Source: Cylicocyclus nassatus (taxonomy: Eukaryota; Nematoda; Chromadorea; Rhabditida; Strongylidae). Taken from it: a stretch of 64,000 nucleotides of DNA. The number at the start of each line of letters is the position of its first letter. Within the stretch, counting starts at the first letter, position 1. Shown here piece after piece: positions 30,827 through 43,525 of this stretch. The DNA is taken from the NCBI GenBank assembly GCA_958299035.1, contig CATQJL010000316.1, positions 42,024,025 to 42,088,024 on the forward strand, given 5' to 3'. Under the pieces are notes generated by a model, which saw nothing but the letters and a program-made list of their open reading frames with translations, was not told the origin of the DNA and did not search any database. The position numbers and the translations under genes are program-made.

Positions 30827-32918
30827 TTAGGTTCCGAAAGTAATGTCACATTTCAAATAACGGCCTTTTTCGTGAAGATTTTTGGAAGGTTCTGATAGTA
30901 TTCGACGCAGCAATTCATCCACTTTTTAATGTTGCGAAATCATTGCAACACAGTCAATCGGCTCTCACAAGGAAAGAATACTCGATGACCTTGGCCATTT
31001 GTAATGCAACGTTTACCGTAAGATGCATCTCAAAACGCTGACCCTAAATCTGTGCTTGATACCTGACGATGAGGATTTTCTGAAGCAAGTTTTGAACTTT
31101 TATTCGTAAAAAATTTGTGTACTTCTGTAGTAAAAATTACCAAATTTGTTCCAACAAATTACCGTTCTGAAGTGTTAAAAGGCATACTGTTGTTACCTAT
31201 CTAAATTATATTTACCATTTGTTGATGATTTGTCTCTTCGCAGTACCGCAATTTGATCATAAAAAAATAATCATTACTTCATCCGAGTTATCGTTTCGCA
31301 GATGTAAAAGACAGTATTCGAACCAGCATTGAAAGGCGCATTTTTAATATACAAATTATTACGAACGGCCATGGTCACCAAGTATCCTTCCCTTGTCAGA
31401 AAATTATCAAAATCTGCGACCCATGCTCTTTGAAATGATCAAGTTCCACAATTTTTCTAACCTTTTAGCAGCTTGGGTGCCATTCGATGCAGCTTTTTCT
31501 CCTCTTTCTAATGGGTTGTTTTTGGTTTCCGATTTCTGAAGCCTTCGGGATAAAATCATTATAACTCACGCTCCAAGCGCACCCGAAAAACTCGAAATTC
31601 AATATTTTGATTCCGTAAACCCTCATTTGCTCTGCAAAATTAGTGCTGAACCGTAAACCGCTTTCGAAGGTTTCAAGTTCCGAAGATTTGTTGATGTTTG
31701 ATTCGTTTGTGTTTGATGCAAAAATCCAGAAGTTCAGTGAAAAATCCATCGAAAGTATATGACACGTTCTAGAAAAGGAGAGAATAACTGATTTACAACC
31801 TGTCAGGTTTGCTCTGTGAATTCGTTACTTGGACCCCTTGAGGGTTGATAAATGTTTAGAAAAATTGTGAAATTTGACCCGCAAATTTTGGTATTTTTCC
31901 GAAAGTCATTGACTATGCTGCAACGATTCTATTAGGTTGTCCCGAAAGTTTTGTCGGTTTCTTCAAATCACTGTACCATGCACAATGAAGGCCTGATTGA
32001 GTTTCAACATGCACTCTATGCAGCCTTTCCTTCTCTTTCGTAAGGATACATTTTCGTACCATAATCTTGTATGCTTTTCTGGATAATTGCCAGAATTCTC
32101 CACCTGTCAATTTTACCTGCTCAAAGTTAGGCTAATTTTTAAAAATTTTGTTACATATCGAAAAGGATTAACCATGATTCAAATAGAGCAACTCTCGGAC
32201 TATAAGGCGGTCTTTTAGATTCTCCTAATCTGCTGATTTTAGCTTCAAAAAATTATTTCTCCGGAGGTCTCGATTTTTGGCAAAGTCATGAAATACGCAA
32301 CTGCATAAAACACATGAGAGCTTTTGAAGTTTCTGCGTATTGAAACATGATTCTTACTAAACATTATTTGTGCAACATACTTTGATTCGCTTTGAAAAAA
32401 CAGCTTTTTGGAATTTTTGGTACTTTTACATGTTGAACTCAATCAAAAAGCCGCGGTTTTTATTGAATAAATATTTATAACGGACTTGGTAAACGCGGTT
32501 CAGTAATCTAAAATAGATACAGTATAGCCAAAGGTTTGCTCTACATAGCAGTTACCAGCGCTCTTTGAATCAGAATGAAAATTCTAAAATTCAGAAAGGT
32601 TTGGCGTTACCGTGAGGCTGCTCGAAAATCCATGGCGATTACATTGTAAAGACAGGGTAGTTCAGAGAGCAAGTACAACTGTAAGAAAGAGGATAAAAAT
32701 TTGAATCAAATGATACCTAGATCGTCCATGGATTGATGTTCTGTGAGTTTTAGTGAGCGATGAAATAAGCCGACAAAACTTTCGGGACAACCTAATATAA
32801 CCATTAGGGAGAAAATGAAATGCTGCATCGAATGCTAACTGGATCCTACAGAAAATCTTTTTCTACGATATGTGGTTTTTATTTGGAAGAAACGGCATCA
32901 CTTTCGGAACGAGCCATT
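30827..32918. mobile_element. Mariner-like TIR element with a nested element
   Basis: Left TTAGGTTCCGAAAGTAATG after TA; right CATCACTTTCGGAAC with a damaged terminus (GAGCCATTA). The element at 31,932-32,795 lies inside. No transposase frame is intact. Confidence 0.6.
31932..32795. mobile_element. Mariner-like TIR element, nested
   Basis: TTAGGTTGTCCCGAAAGTTT and its inverse are flanked by TA (31,930-31,931; 32,796-32,797). 864 bp. No transposase motif recognised. Confidence 0.88.
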
Positions 32919-32938
32919 ATTCGATAAAACTAGAACTA

Positions 32939-33647
32939 TTAGGTTGGTGCAAAAGTTCTGTCGTTTAGTTTTCAAAAATTTGTAACTTCGCGAGATTTCA
33001 ACGGATTTGCTTGTTTATAATTTTATTAGAAAGATTAGGTCTTCCGCTTTCAATCTTTGTTTTATGGAGCTTCTGTTTTACACTGAGTGCAGAGATAAAA
33101 ATGGAAAACTAAGACCATGTAAACTTTGACCATTTTAAGTTAGGTCACCAAAAATCTGGAATGCTGCAGAAAAATCTGAAATCGCAGTACGTATGTTTTT
33201 TTTTGGCCTACTCCTTGCAACTGTGAAAAGCTTGTGCTGTTTGGACCTTTCTGTGAGAAGTTATGATTTTCGTGAAAATTGAAAAATTATTCAAGTTTGG
33301 TTTTTTCCATAGTAAACTCGATATTCATAATTGCTCACAGAGACGTCCAAACAGCAAAGTTTCTTCACAGACGCAAAGGGTAGGTCAAAAAACATATGTC
33401 CTGACGATTTCAGGTTTTTCTGCAGCGTTCTAGATTTGGTGACCTCACTTAAAATGGTCAAAGTTTACATGGTCTTAGTTTTCCATTTTTATCTCTGCAC
33501 TCAGTGTGAAGCAGAAGCTCCACAAAACAACGATTGAAAGCGGAAGACCTAATCTTTCCAATAAAAGATATACAAGCAAATCCGTTGAAATCACGCGAGG
33601 TAACAAATTCTTGAAAATGAAACGACACAACTTTTGCACCGACCTAA
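32939..33647. mobile_element. Mariner-like foldback (TTAGGTTGGTGCAAAAG)
   Basis: Ends TTAGGTTGGTGCAAAAGTTC and GAACTTTTGCACC...-type inverse (AACTTTTGCACCGACCTAA), TA on both sides. Arms of about 300 bp share TTTCAACGGATTTGCTTG and its inverse. The terminus resembles the well-known mariner TIR of the Hsmar1/MADE1 group. Confidence 0.9.
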
Positions 33648-34333
33648 TACATATTATAACCGCTTGCAGTGCTTGCAATAGAGCAGGTCGTCGAAATATG
33701 AACAAAATTTTTTAGTGTTCTAGCATTTGCACTGAAATTCTAATTAGCACTTTCGGACTCACTCGTTTTTTTCTAATTTGAATAATTTCTAGACGCCTGT
33801 AAGCACGCCTACTTTTATTCTTCCGAGAACATAAGTAAGCCAATGCAGACCGACGTTTCGCTTCATCCAATACTTGTATTGCAAGCTCCATGGTGGTCTG
33901 TCTCTGCCTGTTAGTTTTTGTCTCGTCAGCAAATCGTCATATCTTCACTCAAAAACTACCTCAATGGTTTGCTTTTTATTAACACCGACTCAATGGTTTT
34001 TATGCATCAAAGGAAAAGTAAAAGCTCATTTTGTCAATGGCACTGACAATGCCATTGGCTGTATATACCCTCGCTTCAGGCGTAAATTTCGAGCCAGTTC
34101 AGAAGGTAACACAAAGCCGATTCACTCCTAAACCATAGCGGTGTTGTGTTATAACTTTCCAATGCTTGGTCAAAAAGAGCGCGGCAGTTTTTCTGCACTT
34201 TTACAGATTTTTTCATTCGAATGCTGCGTTGCAATAAGCATTTATAACAATGCTGCTTGCATTTTGAGCATTCAACTTATCAAGATGTTGCAATCAGGCA
34301 CATTGGTAATATTGGTGGCAATCATACATCATA
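33648..34333. other. No gene supported
   Basis: Short open frames only (33,874-34,131; 34,141-34,344), with no family motif and no consistent splice context. Confidence 0.35.
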
Positions 34334-35305
34334 GGATGTCCTAAAAATGTGAACACTGTTTGATCGTTAATAAGTAACTTTCTTGCTTTCATATCTTTCG
34401 CTGAGCTTCAAGTACCATTCCTTAGAGGAAGGTGCAGTAGATTTACAGTATGAACGAATTATCAATCACTTTTTATCACTGTGGTATCACGGTATGATCT
34501 TTGAGAATGATTTTAAAAAAGTGAACAATGTTTACCTTATAAAGAAAACCAAAGAAGCCAGAAACTCTTGTACTAAGCTAACTAAAGTCGCTGATTCTAA
34601 ATATGAAATTTGACTTTGCTGTAATTCTTGTTCATAAGTTATTCCAGGTTTAGGGGAGCAGCTGTTCTTCCCATTTTCGTCAGAAGTGTGAAGACACCAC
34701 TAAAAAATTGGTAAGAAGTTGTGTCGTGAAATCTGCACGTCTGAATACCTTGCTACACAAATTTCCAGATTTTTTAGAATTTTTTCATCAAAAGGCATGT
34801 TCCACATTGGGCTCTACGATACATACCGTAATCTTACGGTAATAAACAACAACTTTGGGATATTCATCGCTCTTGGTTACCCTGGACGAGCTAGGTTCAC
34901 GACTGCGCTTTGCAGCTTAAAAAATATCGATCACCTGCTTTTCCAGACGTGAAAGTGCTATTTGGGCAGACCACGTATCCTGTTCTCTCGAGCGCGATTG
35001 GCTTGTGAGTGGAGACACCGTACCTACCGTACCACGAGCCAATCGGCTCGAGGACAGGCATGCGCCGTCCGCACAAGTAGCACTTTTCACATCTGGGAAA
35101 GACTTATTGATATCTTTTTAAGCTGCAAAGCACAGTCTTGGACTCAGCTGATCCAGGGGAACCAAGAACGATGAATATCCCCAATTTGTCATTCTGCCGA
35201 GCCGCTACATTCAAGCTCGGCGAAAGACATAAAACAAGAAAGTTAGTAAAAATCAAACCGTGTTTGCGTTTTAGAACACTCTGTACTAGGTGTCCCAGGA
35301 CATCC
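34334..35305. mobile_element. Foldback element (GGATGTCC ends)
   Basis: TA-GGATGTCCTAAAAATG on the left and CCCAGGACATCC on the right. Inner arms mirror strongly: GCAGCTTAAAAAATATCGAT with ATTGATATCTTTTTAAGCTGC, and CCAGACGTGAAAGTGCTA with TAGCACTTTTCACATCTGG. The core contains TTACGGTAATAA. Confidence 0.72.
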
Positions 35306-35600
35306 ATACCAATCGTTGAATTTCTATTCTCATGAAGCCTTTTGCCAACCATTAAGTTATCTAACGTAAGTTTATAGTATGGAACAAATCACCGTGCTTG
35401 CAATGTTGTAGACTAGGTAAAAATCTTCATCGTACACCCATTGTGAAATAGGCCGTTGCCATTTATGAAACAAAAAATTCCAAAGGCTGTGTAGCAAAGT
35501 ATTCACGCATGCTGATTCCCTCACACAACTCTTGACCGAGTCTCAAAGCTGTGCGAATGGTGTAGTTACATTTGAGGAGCATTTCAAAAACTGCTATCGC

Positions 35601-36086
35601 CAGTGGCGGTCCCAGAATTCCTGTCCGGGGGAAGGGGGCAAAAAATTTTTTAAATGAAGTGCGTGGCATTTGCCACGCAATCCGATTTTTGGGGCGCCTA
35701 AATTTTTTCGGGCTCATGGCTCCTAAAATCTAGAAAAAGGGGTGTGGACGATGCCCGCTACGCCCCGAAAAGGATTTTTACATGGCTTACTTAAATTTAT
35801 AAAATTTTTTTGAATAATATTTGCACGCAATCCGATTTTTGGGGCGCCTAAATTTTTCCGGGCTTATGGCTCCTAAAATCTAGAAAAAGGGGTGTGGACG
35901 ACGCCCGCTACGCCCCGAAAAGGATATTCATATGGCTTACTTAAATTTATAAAAATTTTTTGAATTATTATCTCAATTATTTTTAGGTGTAAATAATCAT
36001 TTGCACATTTTTATAACTTACTTCATTAAGTTTCAAGAATTTCGGGACCTATTCTTGGGAAGGGGGTGGGGCTCGGACCGCCATTA
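35601..36086. mobile_element. hAT-like short element with 150-bp direct repeat inside
   Basis: The left end CAGTGGCGGTCCCAGAATTC is hAT-like; the right end GGGGCTCGGACCGCCATTA is an imperfect inverse. Interior units start at GCAATCCGATTTTTGGGGCG (35,677 and 35,827). Confidence 0.6.
35677..35976. repeat. Two direct 150-bp repeats
   Basis: 35,677-35,826 and 35,827-35,976 are nearly identical (GGGGTGTGGACGAYGCCCGC, GGCTTACTTAAATTTATAA). Confidence 0.88.
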
Positions 36087-38166
36087 ATATCACGGTATAC
36101 TTAGCTAAACATAAACGAAGGACTGCCTTAAAATGCAAATTTCATATTTGCAGTCAGCAATTCTGACTGGCCTAGACTAACAATTTGGCCGCTTTAAGAT
36201 GTAGTCCGTAATAACCGGTTACCCTCAGTAACAGACCAAGCTGTAATTCTTTTTGAAGTTATAACAACGGAATGTTTCTAGGACGATTTATTTGAAAATC
36301 TGTGAGTAGAACTCAGTATGAGATGGGCTTTCCATTCTTTCAAAACGAAATCCGCTTAGATTTCGCTAAAAAATATTAAATCACCTATGACGCTAACATG
36401 AATGGATCAAAACGAGTAAAGACAATGGAGCAAGACATAAAAACAACACTGAACAGGCGAGAAATAATCAAAGAGGTTCGTACTCTCCGAATTTGTGGCA
36501 TACTGTGTCGGGCGCGCACCCTTGCGCGCTTGGAGCAAGCTTGCAGCCGCCGTACAAAATATTTAGAGTGGTATAACTAGGCGAGAAAGAGGCGTTTTAG
36601 GGAGATTCAAAAACTATGTTGTAGGGGTTTTTGATTTAGAACAAAGTTATGTTAAACGTATGAGAAAATTATGTAAAGGAAGGGAAATTTATGACTTTTT
36701 TACAGCCACCCCAGGTGGGTCCAGGTGATTGAAAGCCATCTAACTCCGAAAAAGTTTGCCATGACTTCAGTTCACATAATTTATTCTCAATATTTTGTAC
36801 ATAGTCCTAACCCCGTGTTGCCCACCTACACACTCGTACTTTCATATTCTCTTCGGTGTAATCGAGTCTTTTGTTTATTTCGGGGCATTTTTGAATTCGC
36901 GCGCTTGATCGGCAAACCTGTTGAAACAAGGAATTTTCGATTTTTGCAGGAATGGAATTGATATGGCAGGATTGACAAGTGCGTCCTCTACAGGAGATGA
37001 AAGGTAAAGGGAAAAGGCGACTGTGTGGGGGAGGGGGGGGGGCTGAGGTCTTTGCGTAACGATAACACTTTGGTTCTTATTCCAAAACGATATCCAGCTT
37101 GCCCCGTAAGCCACCTTTGCCGAGCCCTGCCTGTGGGCAGTGAACTGGGCTTGATAAGACAAACAGGATCCGCACGAGGGTAACGAATGGGCATCTGTGA
37201 AACATATTCGCTTTTGCCACCTTCGATTTCTACGATCTCATTTAGGCGCTAGCTGAGTGGATTGTTCAAATGGAGCGCGTCGTTGCTATTTCGGATCCTA
37301 ACAAAAAAATATGAGAAAGGAAGAGGAAGAATGTTGAAATCTTCAAGGTGGCATTGATGGGCAAATGCTTACTTAATTTGTTAGCAAATTATGCGTTTAT
37401 TCACAAAAGTATTTCATAGTTTTTTGTATTTCGTTCGTTAGTCCCACGGCGTGTGTTAACATCAAATTTCGTCGTGCCGTCACCTGTGTGTCGTCACCAT
37501 GTTGAAAGATTGGACCAAACAAGGAAATGGCAAAATCAGTTAAGTAAGAATGTGGTATTTTTTCAAGACTTTTACAAAATTCACATATGACGTAAGAACT
37601 TCAAACAATGAAAAAAGAGTACAGCAAATATAGTCTTTTGAATCGAAACTATTCTCGTTTGTTTAAAGAGTTTCGGGACTTTTTGGAAACAAGCTTGCTG
37701 TTGCTATCACGATTGAATAATATTATATCATCTAAATCATTTTTTGTAGAGTTACAGTAGCAAAGTTTGGGATATGTGCTACACAATAAACACAGTGTGG
37801 TCCAAAAAGAAAAGTGTTACTTTTTTCAAATAATTCTTTGAAAATGTCTGTTATTTTAAGCACTCTGCTTCCAGGCTAGTAAAAAAAGGGCTAGCGAAAA
37901 AAAAGGCTTTAGGGCTAGTAAAAAAAAACAAGCTGTTTCGGTAGATGTTGACGCTTGGAAAGTCCCTGCGTTCTCGTCTCGTTCCATCCAAATTCCAACC
38001 TTACCTTGAAATAAGCACATTTTAAGACTTACTTCAGCTTCTGTAGTCCTATGATAAGCTAAGCATAAAGATGTACAAGTTCTTAAGATTTTGTGTTTGG
38101 CCAGAAAAGTTCTAAGCGTTTGTTTTGGCCTTAGGCCACGCAAACACCATCCGGCATTTTAGCTTA
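36087..38166. other. No gene supported; low-complexity patches
   Basis: A G-run near 37,030, GAGCCCTGCCTGTGGGCAGTG at about 37,121 (echo of the 'B' family), and a short repeated GGGCTAGTAAAAAAA (37,873-37,930). Open frames lack motifs. Confidence 0.35.
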
Positions 38167-39508
38167 CAAGGGAGGTTCGTTAAGTCGAAGTGGCGATTCG
38201 GAAGGTGGTGCAAACCAGTGGATAGAATGTAAAACGCTGTTCTCACATATACCTTCAATATCTGCGACACGTTTTTCTAGATGGAGTTATGGGGCGTTTA
38301 TGCACTATTTTGCATAAATAGAATGCGGAAAAAGTACTGTCCCTCATTCTGCCTCCTAGAAAATCTCACAAATCTCACAATCTCCTTCTGCTTATTCAAA
38401 CGATTGATAACAGCGAACAGTATCATCAACGATGTGCCCGCGGCGTTTGAGCGCCATTTTGTACCGTAATTATAACATCAAGAATGATGTCAATTTCAGA
38501 TTAAGGTAGTATGTGGAGCATAATCTCCTCTTCAAAATTCTGTACTTATTATGGATCAGTGACTTAAAATTTTGGCTAAACAAAGAAAATTATGTCTTGA
38601 GCGAAATCCAAAAATTCACGAAAAGAGACTGTTTAAGCTGCTCTTGCTCAATGAATTGGATCAAACTATGGTTCAAAGTCCCAGATTCAAACAAAAAGTA
38701 AAAAAATAGTGAAAAGAGCATCGGGCTTTGTCTATATCATAATTTTAAGTCAATAAACAGTTGTACTTGATTTCTGTGCCACGTTTTCTGATCGCATCCT
38801 GTTGCGCCGCAGACTCTATTTCGTCGGAAAATTTTCCGCTTTCCCCCCTACTGCAACTGCAGTCTGGCTACTTCCAGCATATATCAAAGACACTACCATT
38901 CCTTAAGCAGTAGAAGATTTTTCAAATTTAGGTCGGATATAAAAGAATTTCACAAAAAACTTCACATTTCCTTTACCTTTATAAAACGAAGTTGCAAGAT
39001 CTGATATGGGATGTGCATTGCGAAGAGGGGTCGGCCGCCGGGTAAAAGTGCAGAATTTTTGAGTCAGTTTTCGTAAGATGCTAAAATACATTTACACCTT
39101 AGATTTATGTCACATTTACCAGCACCTGAGAGTTACGCCGATTTTTTTGCCTTTATTTCAAGGGACAGTACTTTTTCCGCACCCTGTTTAATGGAAGTGT
39201 GATCTAGAAAGGTGATGACCAGCTGATTGAATAATGTGGTCAGAAAACCCTTGAAAACGTTCGAATGAAATCAAATTAGATCTATAGTGCTTAGTAAGTT
39301 GTTTGCTTGAGCCTGCATACATTTGTGTAGAAATTATCAGATTTTGCGACTCAAAACGCACAAAAATTCGTCATTAGAAAAGCTTCTATCTCTTTCCAGA
39401 CACTGCTTCACGGATTTAGAAGGCATATCTGAGATCAGCGTTTTGAGCTCTACTCGTTAGTATAGGCCGCCTTCCAAATCGCCACTTCGATTAAGCGAAT
39501 TCCCCTTG
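38167..39508. mobile_element. Harbinger-like foldback, diverged relative of 19,274
   Basis: CAAGGGAGGTTCGTTAAGTC and AAGTGGCGATTCGGAAGG on the left are mirrored at 39,470-39,508 (TTCCAAATCGCCACTTCG, CCCCTTG). TTA precedes the left end and TTG follows the right. A second TIR pair (GCGGAAAAAGTACTGTCCCT) at about 38,318 and 39,186 marks a nested element. Confidence 0.7.
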
Positions 39509-40374
39509 TTGAAAGCTTCAATATTGATCTTGCAAATCAAATACTTTAGCGCGGATACATCAACATACAAGCAATGTGCTTGCCCCATGGCAACTCTGCG
39601 AGAGACAGAAGCTGATTTCTGAGGCTCGAATTGTGTTAACTCTAAGGTAAGGGGGAACGCAGTTCAAAAACGCGACGAGAACGCAAAGGAGTTTGAGGTT
39701 TTGAGGTTTGTATAAAATCCGACATGCATTTCTCGCTAAAACATTTTCAAGTTAACCTCGATTTCATTATTGTCATGTAAACCGTATTCGGCCATGACAC
39801 GCAGTACCATTATCTTAAAATTTCTTCCAAAGACTCAAATATACGTTGATCGTATAATAATGAAATGCACTTTATAATGAAAAATGATGTTGAATGGACA
39901 AAACAGAGAATAAAGCATCAGAGGTTGTTAGAATAAGACCAAGGTAGTGCGTGACCAATTATCCCTGACAGGCTACAAATTAGTATGAAAAAAGTAATCG
40001 TGTGAATCTTTGCCTAGATAGTGAGGCCATATGATTTGATAAAGATGTTTGGAGGTAGCTGACACCCGAGAGAAGGCCGGATAATAAAAATTCTGACTGA
40101 GCAAAATCTTGGCTCTTTACGTAGAACTGGCTTTTGGCTTTAAAGTGTAGGATTTCCCTTAAACACTCATTTTCGAAGGAAATTATTGCTAAACATGACA
40201 TTTTTGAGTAAATGCGTATTGCTTTGGCTGTAAGTCGTCCACTGGCGCTACAGGTACAAATCGGTATGCCTTGGGCAGAAAAAAGCTTACTAATGTGCCA
40301 CTTTGATATAAACAATTTTGAAGGACTTATGACATTATGACGTGGGACTTTGCAATCCTTCAACTCAAAAAATT
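39509..40374. other. No gene supported
   Basis: A 127-codon minus frame (39,980-40,363) ending before a Tyr stop is the longest in this non-repetitive stretch, but shows no family motif and no splice support. Confidence 0.3.
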
Positions 40375-41145
40375 TGCCTACTGTTTGATTGTAAATAACT
40401 CTCTTGCAATGAAGTGTTTCGAGAAGCTTTAGGTACTATTTTGTAGAGCGTGGTTAGGCTTAGATTTGCAGTATGCTATTTGGCCTTCTGCTATTTTATC
40501 TATTTTTGTGGCCGGTTAAACAACTCTATTTTCATTTCCTGTTATTTTTATGGCGCACCTTTGAGCGCATTGAAATAAATAAATAAATAAATGGAGAGAA
40601 TCATCTTTTGCTCTTCATTACTGTAAGAATACGGTACGAAATTCGACGAGGATCTTAGGCCATTGAAAGCCATATCCTGCCTTGGTACAAAACAAACAAG
40701 TTAAAAACTCTTATACTACTATAATGGGAGCCGTTAATTTTGAATTTAAAATTCCCTTTTTACTGTGATGCTTCTTTCCCAAGTCTGGGTAAATCCTAAT
40801 AACTCAATTCGCAGCATTCGTCAGAAATGTAATTACACCGTCAAAAAAGCTGGAAACACTTGTAAAAAGTTGTTAGATAGAAACCAGCATGCGCGAAAAC
40901 CTCAGCACACGGTTTTGCAGATTTTGAAAAAAAAATACGTGAGGTGGTATATTTCACAGTGGTTCCATATGCTAGAAGTTCTTACCGTAATCCTACAGTA
41001 ATGAAGAAGGATAGATGATACGCTCTATACTGTAAATCTAATTTCACCTTCACTCTACAAAATGGAACCTAAAGCTTCTTGAAACACTTTGTTACAAGAG
41101 AGTCAATTACAATCAAACAGTAGATACATTTTTTGGGATATCCTG
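40375..41145. mobile_element. Foldback element (ACTGTAGGATTACTG core)
   Basis: CTACTGTTTGATTGTAA on the left and TTACAATCAAACAGTAG near the right, then TTTTTTGGGATATCCTG. The arms contain GGTACTATTTTGTAGAG and its near inverse. The left terminus is eroded. Confidence 0.72.
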
Positions 41146-42877
41146 TGTATTTGGCTACTATGAAGGTCGTTAATATCTACTGTTGGCAACGTTTAAAGCA
41201 AATCACCAATCTCTCTCTATCACTGTAAGATTACGGCAGGAACTTGTGGTTAGAAGAGGGTTTTAGTCAAAGAGCCCAAATTTGTTTTAAAAAGCAGATG
41301 AACAGCCCAATAGCACCTACACCAGGTCAATCAGTCGCTGACTCTTGATATAAGGTCTGCGCTTTACCGCACGTATACTGCTATAACTGCCTTCCCGATG
41401 TTCAAAAAGTACTCTGAAAATATTTCTTCAAAACTTTAAAATTCAGTAAAAAAAAGTTAGAAACAGCTTGCTCGAATTCAACAGAACTTTGTGCTTTATT
41501 TGGGAATTTTTTTTGAAACAGCGGCTGATTGACAATGAATTCGGCGCTAAAAGTTTTTACCCTTACAATACATTAGACATTAATGGTTCATGAAGATGGC
41601 TCGATCCTTTGCTTTGCACTATAAATACGAGTTAGAGCCGGCTTTACAAAATGGTGCTTGACCTAGGTAAATAGAAAAGAGAGGTTGATGACCAACCGTG
41701 CTAGACTTGAGCCCAGAGGTGCAATAGTCGGAGCCGAGTCTCCGCCTAGCTTCACTTTTGAGCTGGGACAGGGCGACCACTTTCACTTTTGGGTTTTGGA
41801 CTTTTTTTGTTGAAGCTGAAAAAAGGAAAATAAGCAAAACGAACGCAAAAGAAAGTATTGAGAGCATATCTTTATGCAGTTCACTTTTATGAACTTGCCG
41901 TCGCCTACTGCGAGCATTCGAAGGCCATCACCGACATGGACGCATCTGTGCCTCAGCACTCGATTTTCGAGAGCAAAGCCTTATGATGACTTCGGGTAAA
42001 TGAAGAGCTCTCACCCAACGGTCCTCTTTAGGGCCACGAATACGATGAGCACAGCGGCATAACTATTCGAAATAAACGCGTTAATCAGATGGTGTATTTG
42101 TCAGCAAAACTCAGACAAAATTTACGTATTTTAATAAATTAAATTTGTTGTAGCGTACTCCGAATAAAGTAGGTCGATCCAGGCAGTAACCACCAAGAAC
42201 CAGAATTCCGAATAATAAAATAGCGGGAGTCATGCGAAATTTTCACTGTTATAAATCTGGTGGTTGAAGATGTCAAAAACTGAGACCACAAATTTTGAGT
42301 GTAAGCGTTGCTCTACCAGATAGTGAAGGAATCAGGCTGTAATGAGCAGTGGCCGCCGAGAACGAGAATTCTAAAAAATTAAGCGATTTTAGGTTCCTTA
42401 AAAGATGCAGGCGTTTAGACTCCTATAAATCTAGAATGTGAAGATGTGCAATGTTGCGACTTCATAGTTTTGTAGAGTAGGGACACAACCAGAATATGTT
42501 TTAGCCGTACCGACCGATCCATTGAGATACCGCCGAGATCCAGGCTCTTAAGAAACAGGTAAAAAACCGCTTTGTAGAATTCAAAAGTTCCTAACGAGTT
42601 TAGAATTGTATAAATCATGTTGCGACTTTATAAGTTAGATTCTTCTCATGCTTTCAGATGATATGTGATATGTGGGGGTTCTTTGCCTCTCACGGCATAT
42701 GCCCGGGAGGGATGGGGGGAACTTTTCATCACAAAGTCTCCTCTGGCCCTCCAGCCAATATATAGATTGTCCGGAAATTAATGTCCGTTTTAAATTTCAA
42801 CCGCAATGAGTCGTACATTTCTCATTTGTGAATGGGTTGCAAGGTAACATTCGATAGAGCAAAGCAAGCTCTACAAG

Positions 42878-43084
42878 GGGTGTGGTGCGGAAGGCGACAA
42901 TCCCCAATTTTGTGCCTATCAAAAGCTCTCCGGTGTCAAAGTGATACCCCGGGGGACTACGGGGGTGGGGGGTGGGGGCAGATACATTACTCATTGCAAC
43001 AAGTAGAAATCCGTGAAAATCATTGAGACGGATGATACACAGCCTCCATTTTTCGCCGATTGTCGCCGCGCGCCCCCCTCCCCC
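42878..43084. mobile_element. 207-bp insert with 9-bp target duplication
   Basis: CTCTACAAG occurs at 42,869-42,877 and 43,085-43,093, flanking G/C-rich text (GGGTGTGGTGCGGAAGGCGAC ... CGCCGCGCGCCCCCC). The relative at 20,383 has a single CTCTACAAG. An 8-9 bp duplication fits hAT or Mutator-type insertion. Confidence 0.8.
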
Positions 43085-43248
43085 CTCTACAAGATGGCTA
43101 TCTTGCTTTAGCAACAGCTTTGATCCACCACGAGTTTCGAGCCAAAAACTAAAAGGATTCAGCTGACAGAAAATTGAGAAATATCGTAACTCCTTTTGAT
43201 TTGTTGTTGAACGGTGGCCAAGATTGGTATGATAACACTTTATTACTT

Positions 43249-43284
43249 GGCTAATGTTTCGGCGCCAACGCCGTCTTCAGAGCC
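43249..43284 (-). ncRNA. Hammerhead-ribozyme-like motif, unit 1
   Basis: Minus strand: GGCT-CTGAAGA-c-GGCG.TTGG.CGCC-GAAACATT-AGCC. GGCU/AGCC gives helix I, GGCG/CGCC helix II, and CUGANGA...GAAA the core. An extra base sits between A9 and helix II, and helix III would be only A-U/C-A, so self-cleavage is uncertain. Confidence 0.65.
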
Positions 43285-43525
43285 TGTAACCAAAAACGTA
43301 TACGTGGCGTACTCACTGAACCCTCGTTACCGTACGATTCAAACTGAGTTGAGCACGAGACCAGCAAAGAGCTAGAACATGCTTTACCTTATTCGACGTC
43401 AGTCGAGGGATTTGACCGCTCGTGGTCAAGCTGTGCAGAATGTGATGGTACATTTTTGTTCTCCATGCTGTTTATACTTTTGTATTCAAAACCGCAAAAG
43501 CTTTGATACGGTGATAACTCTTTGA

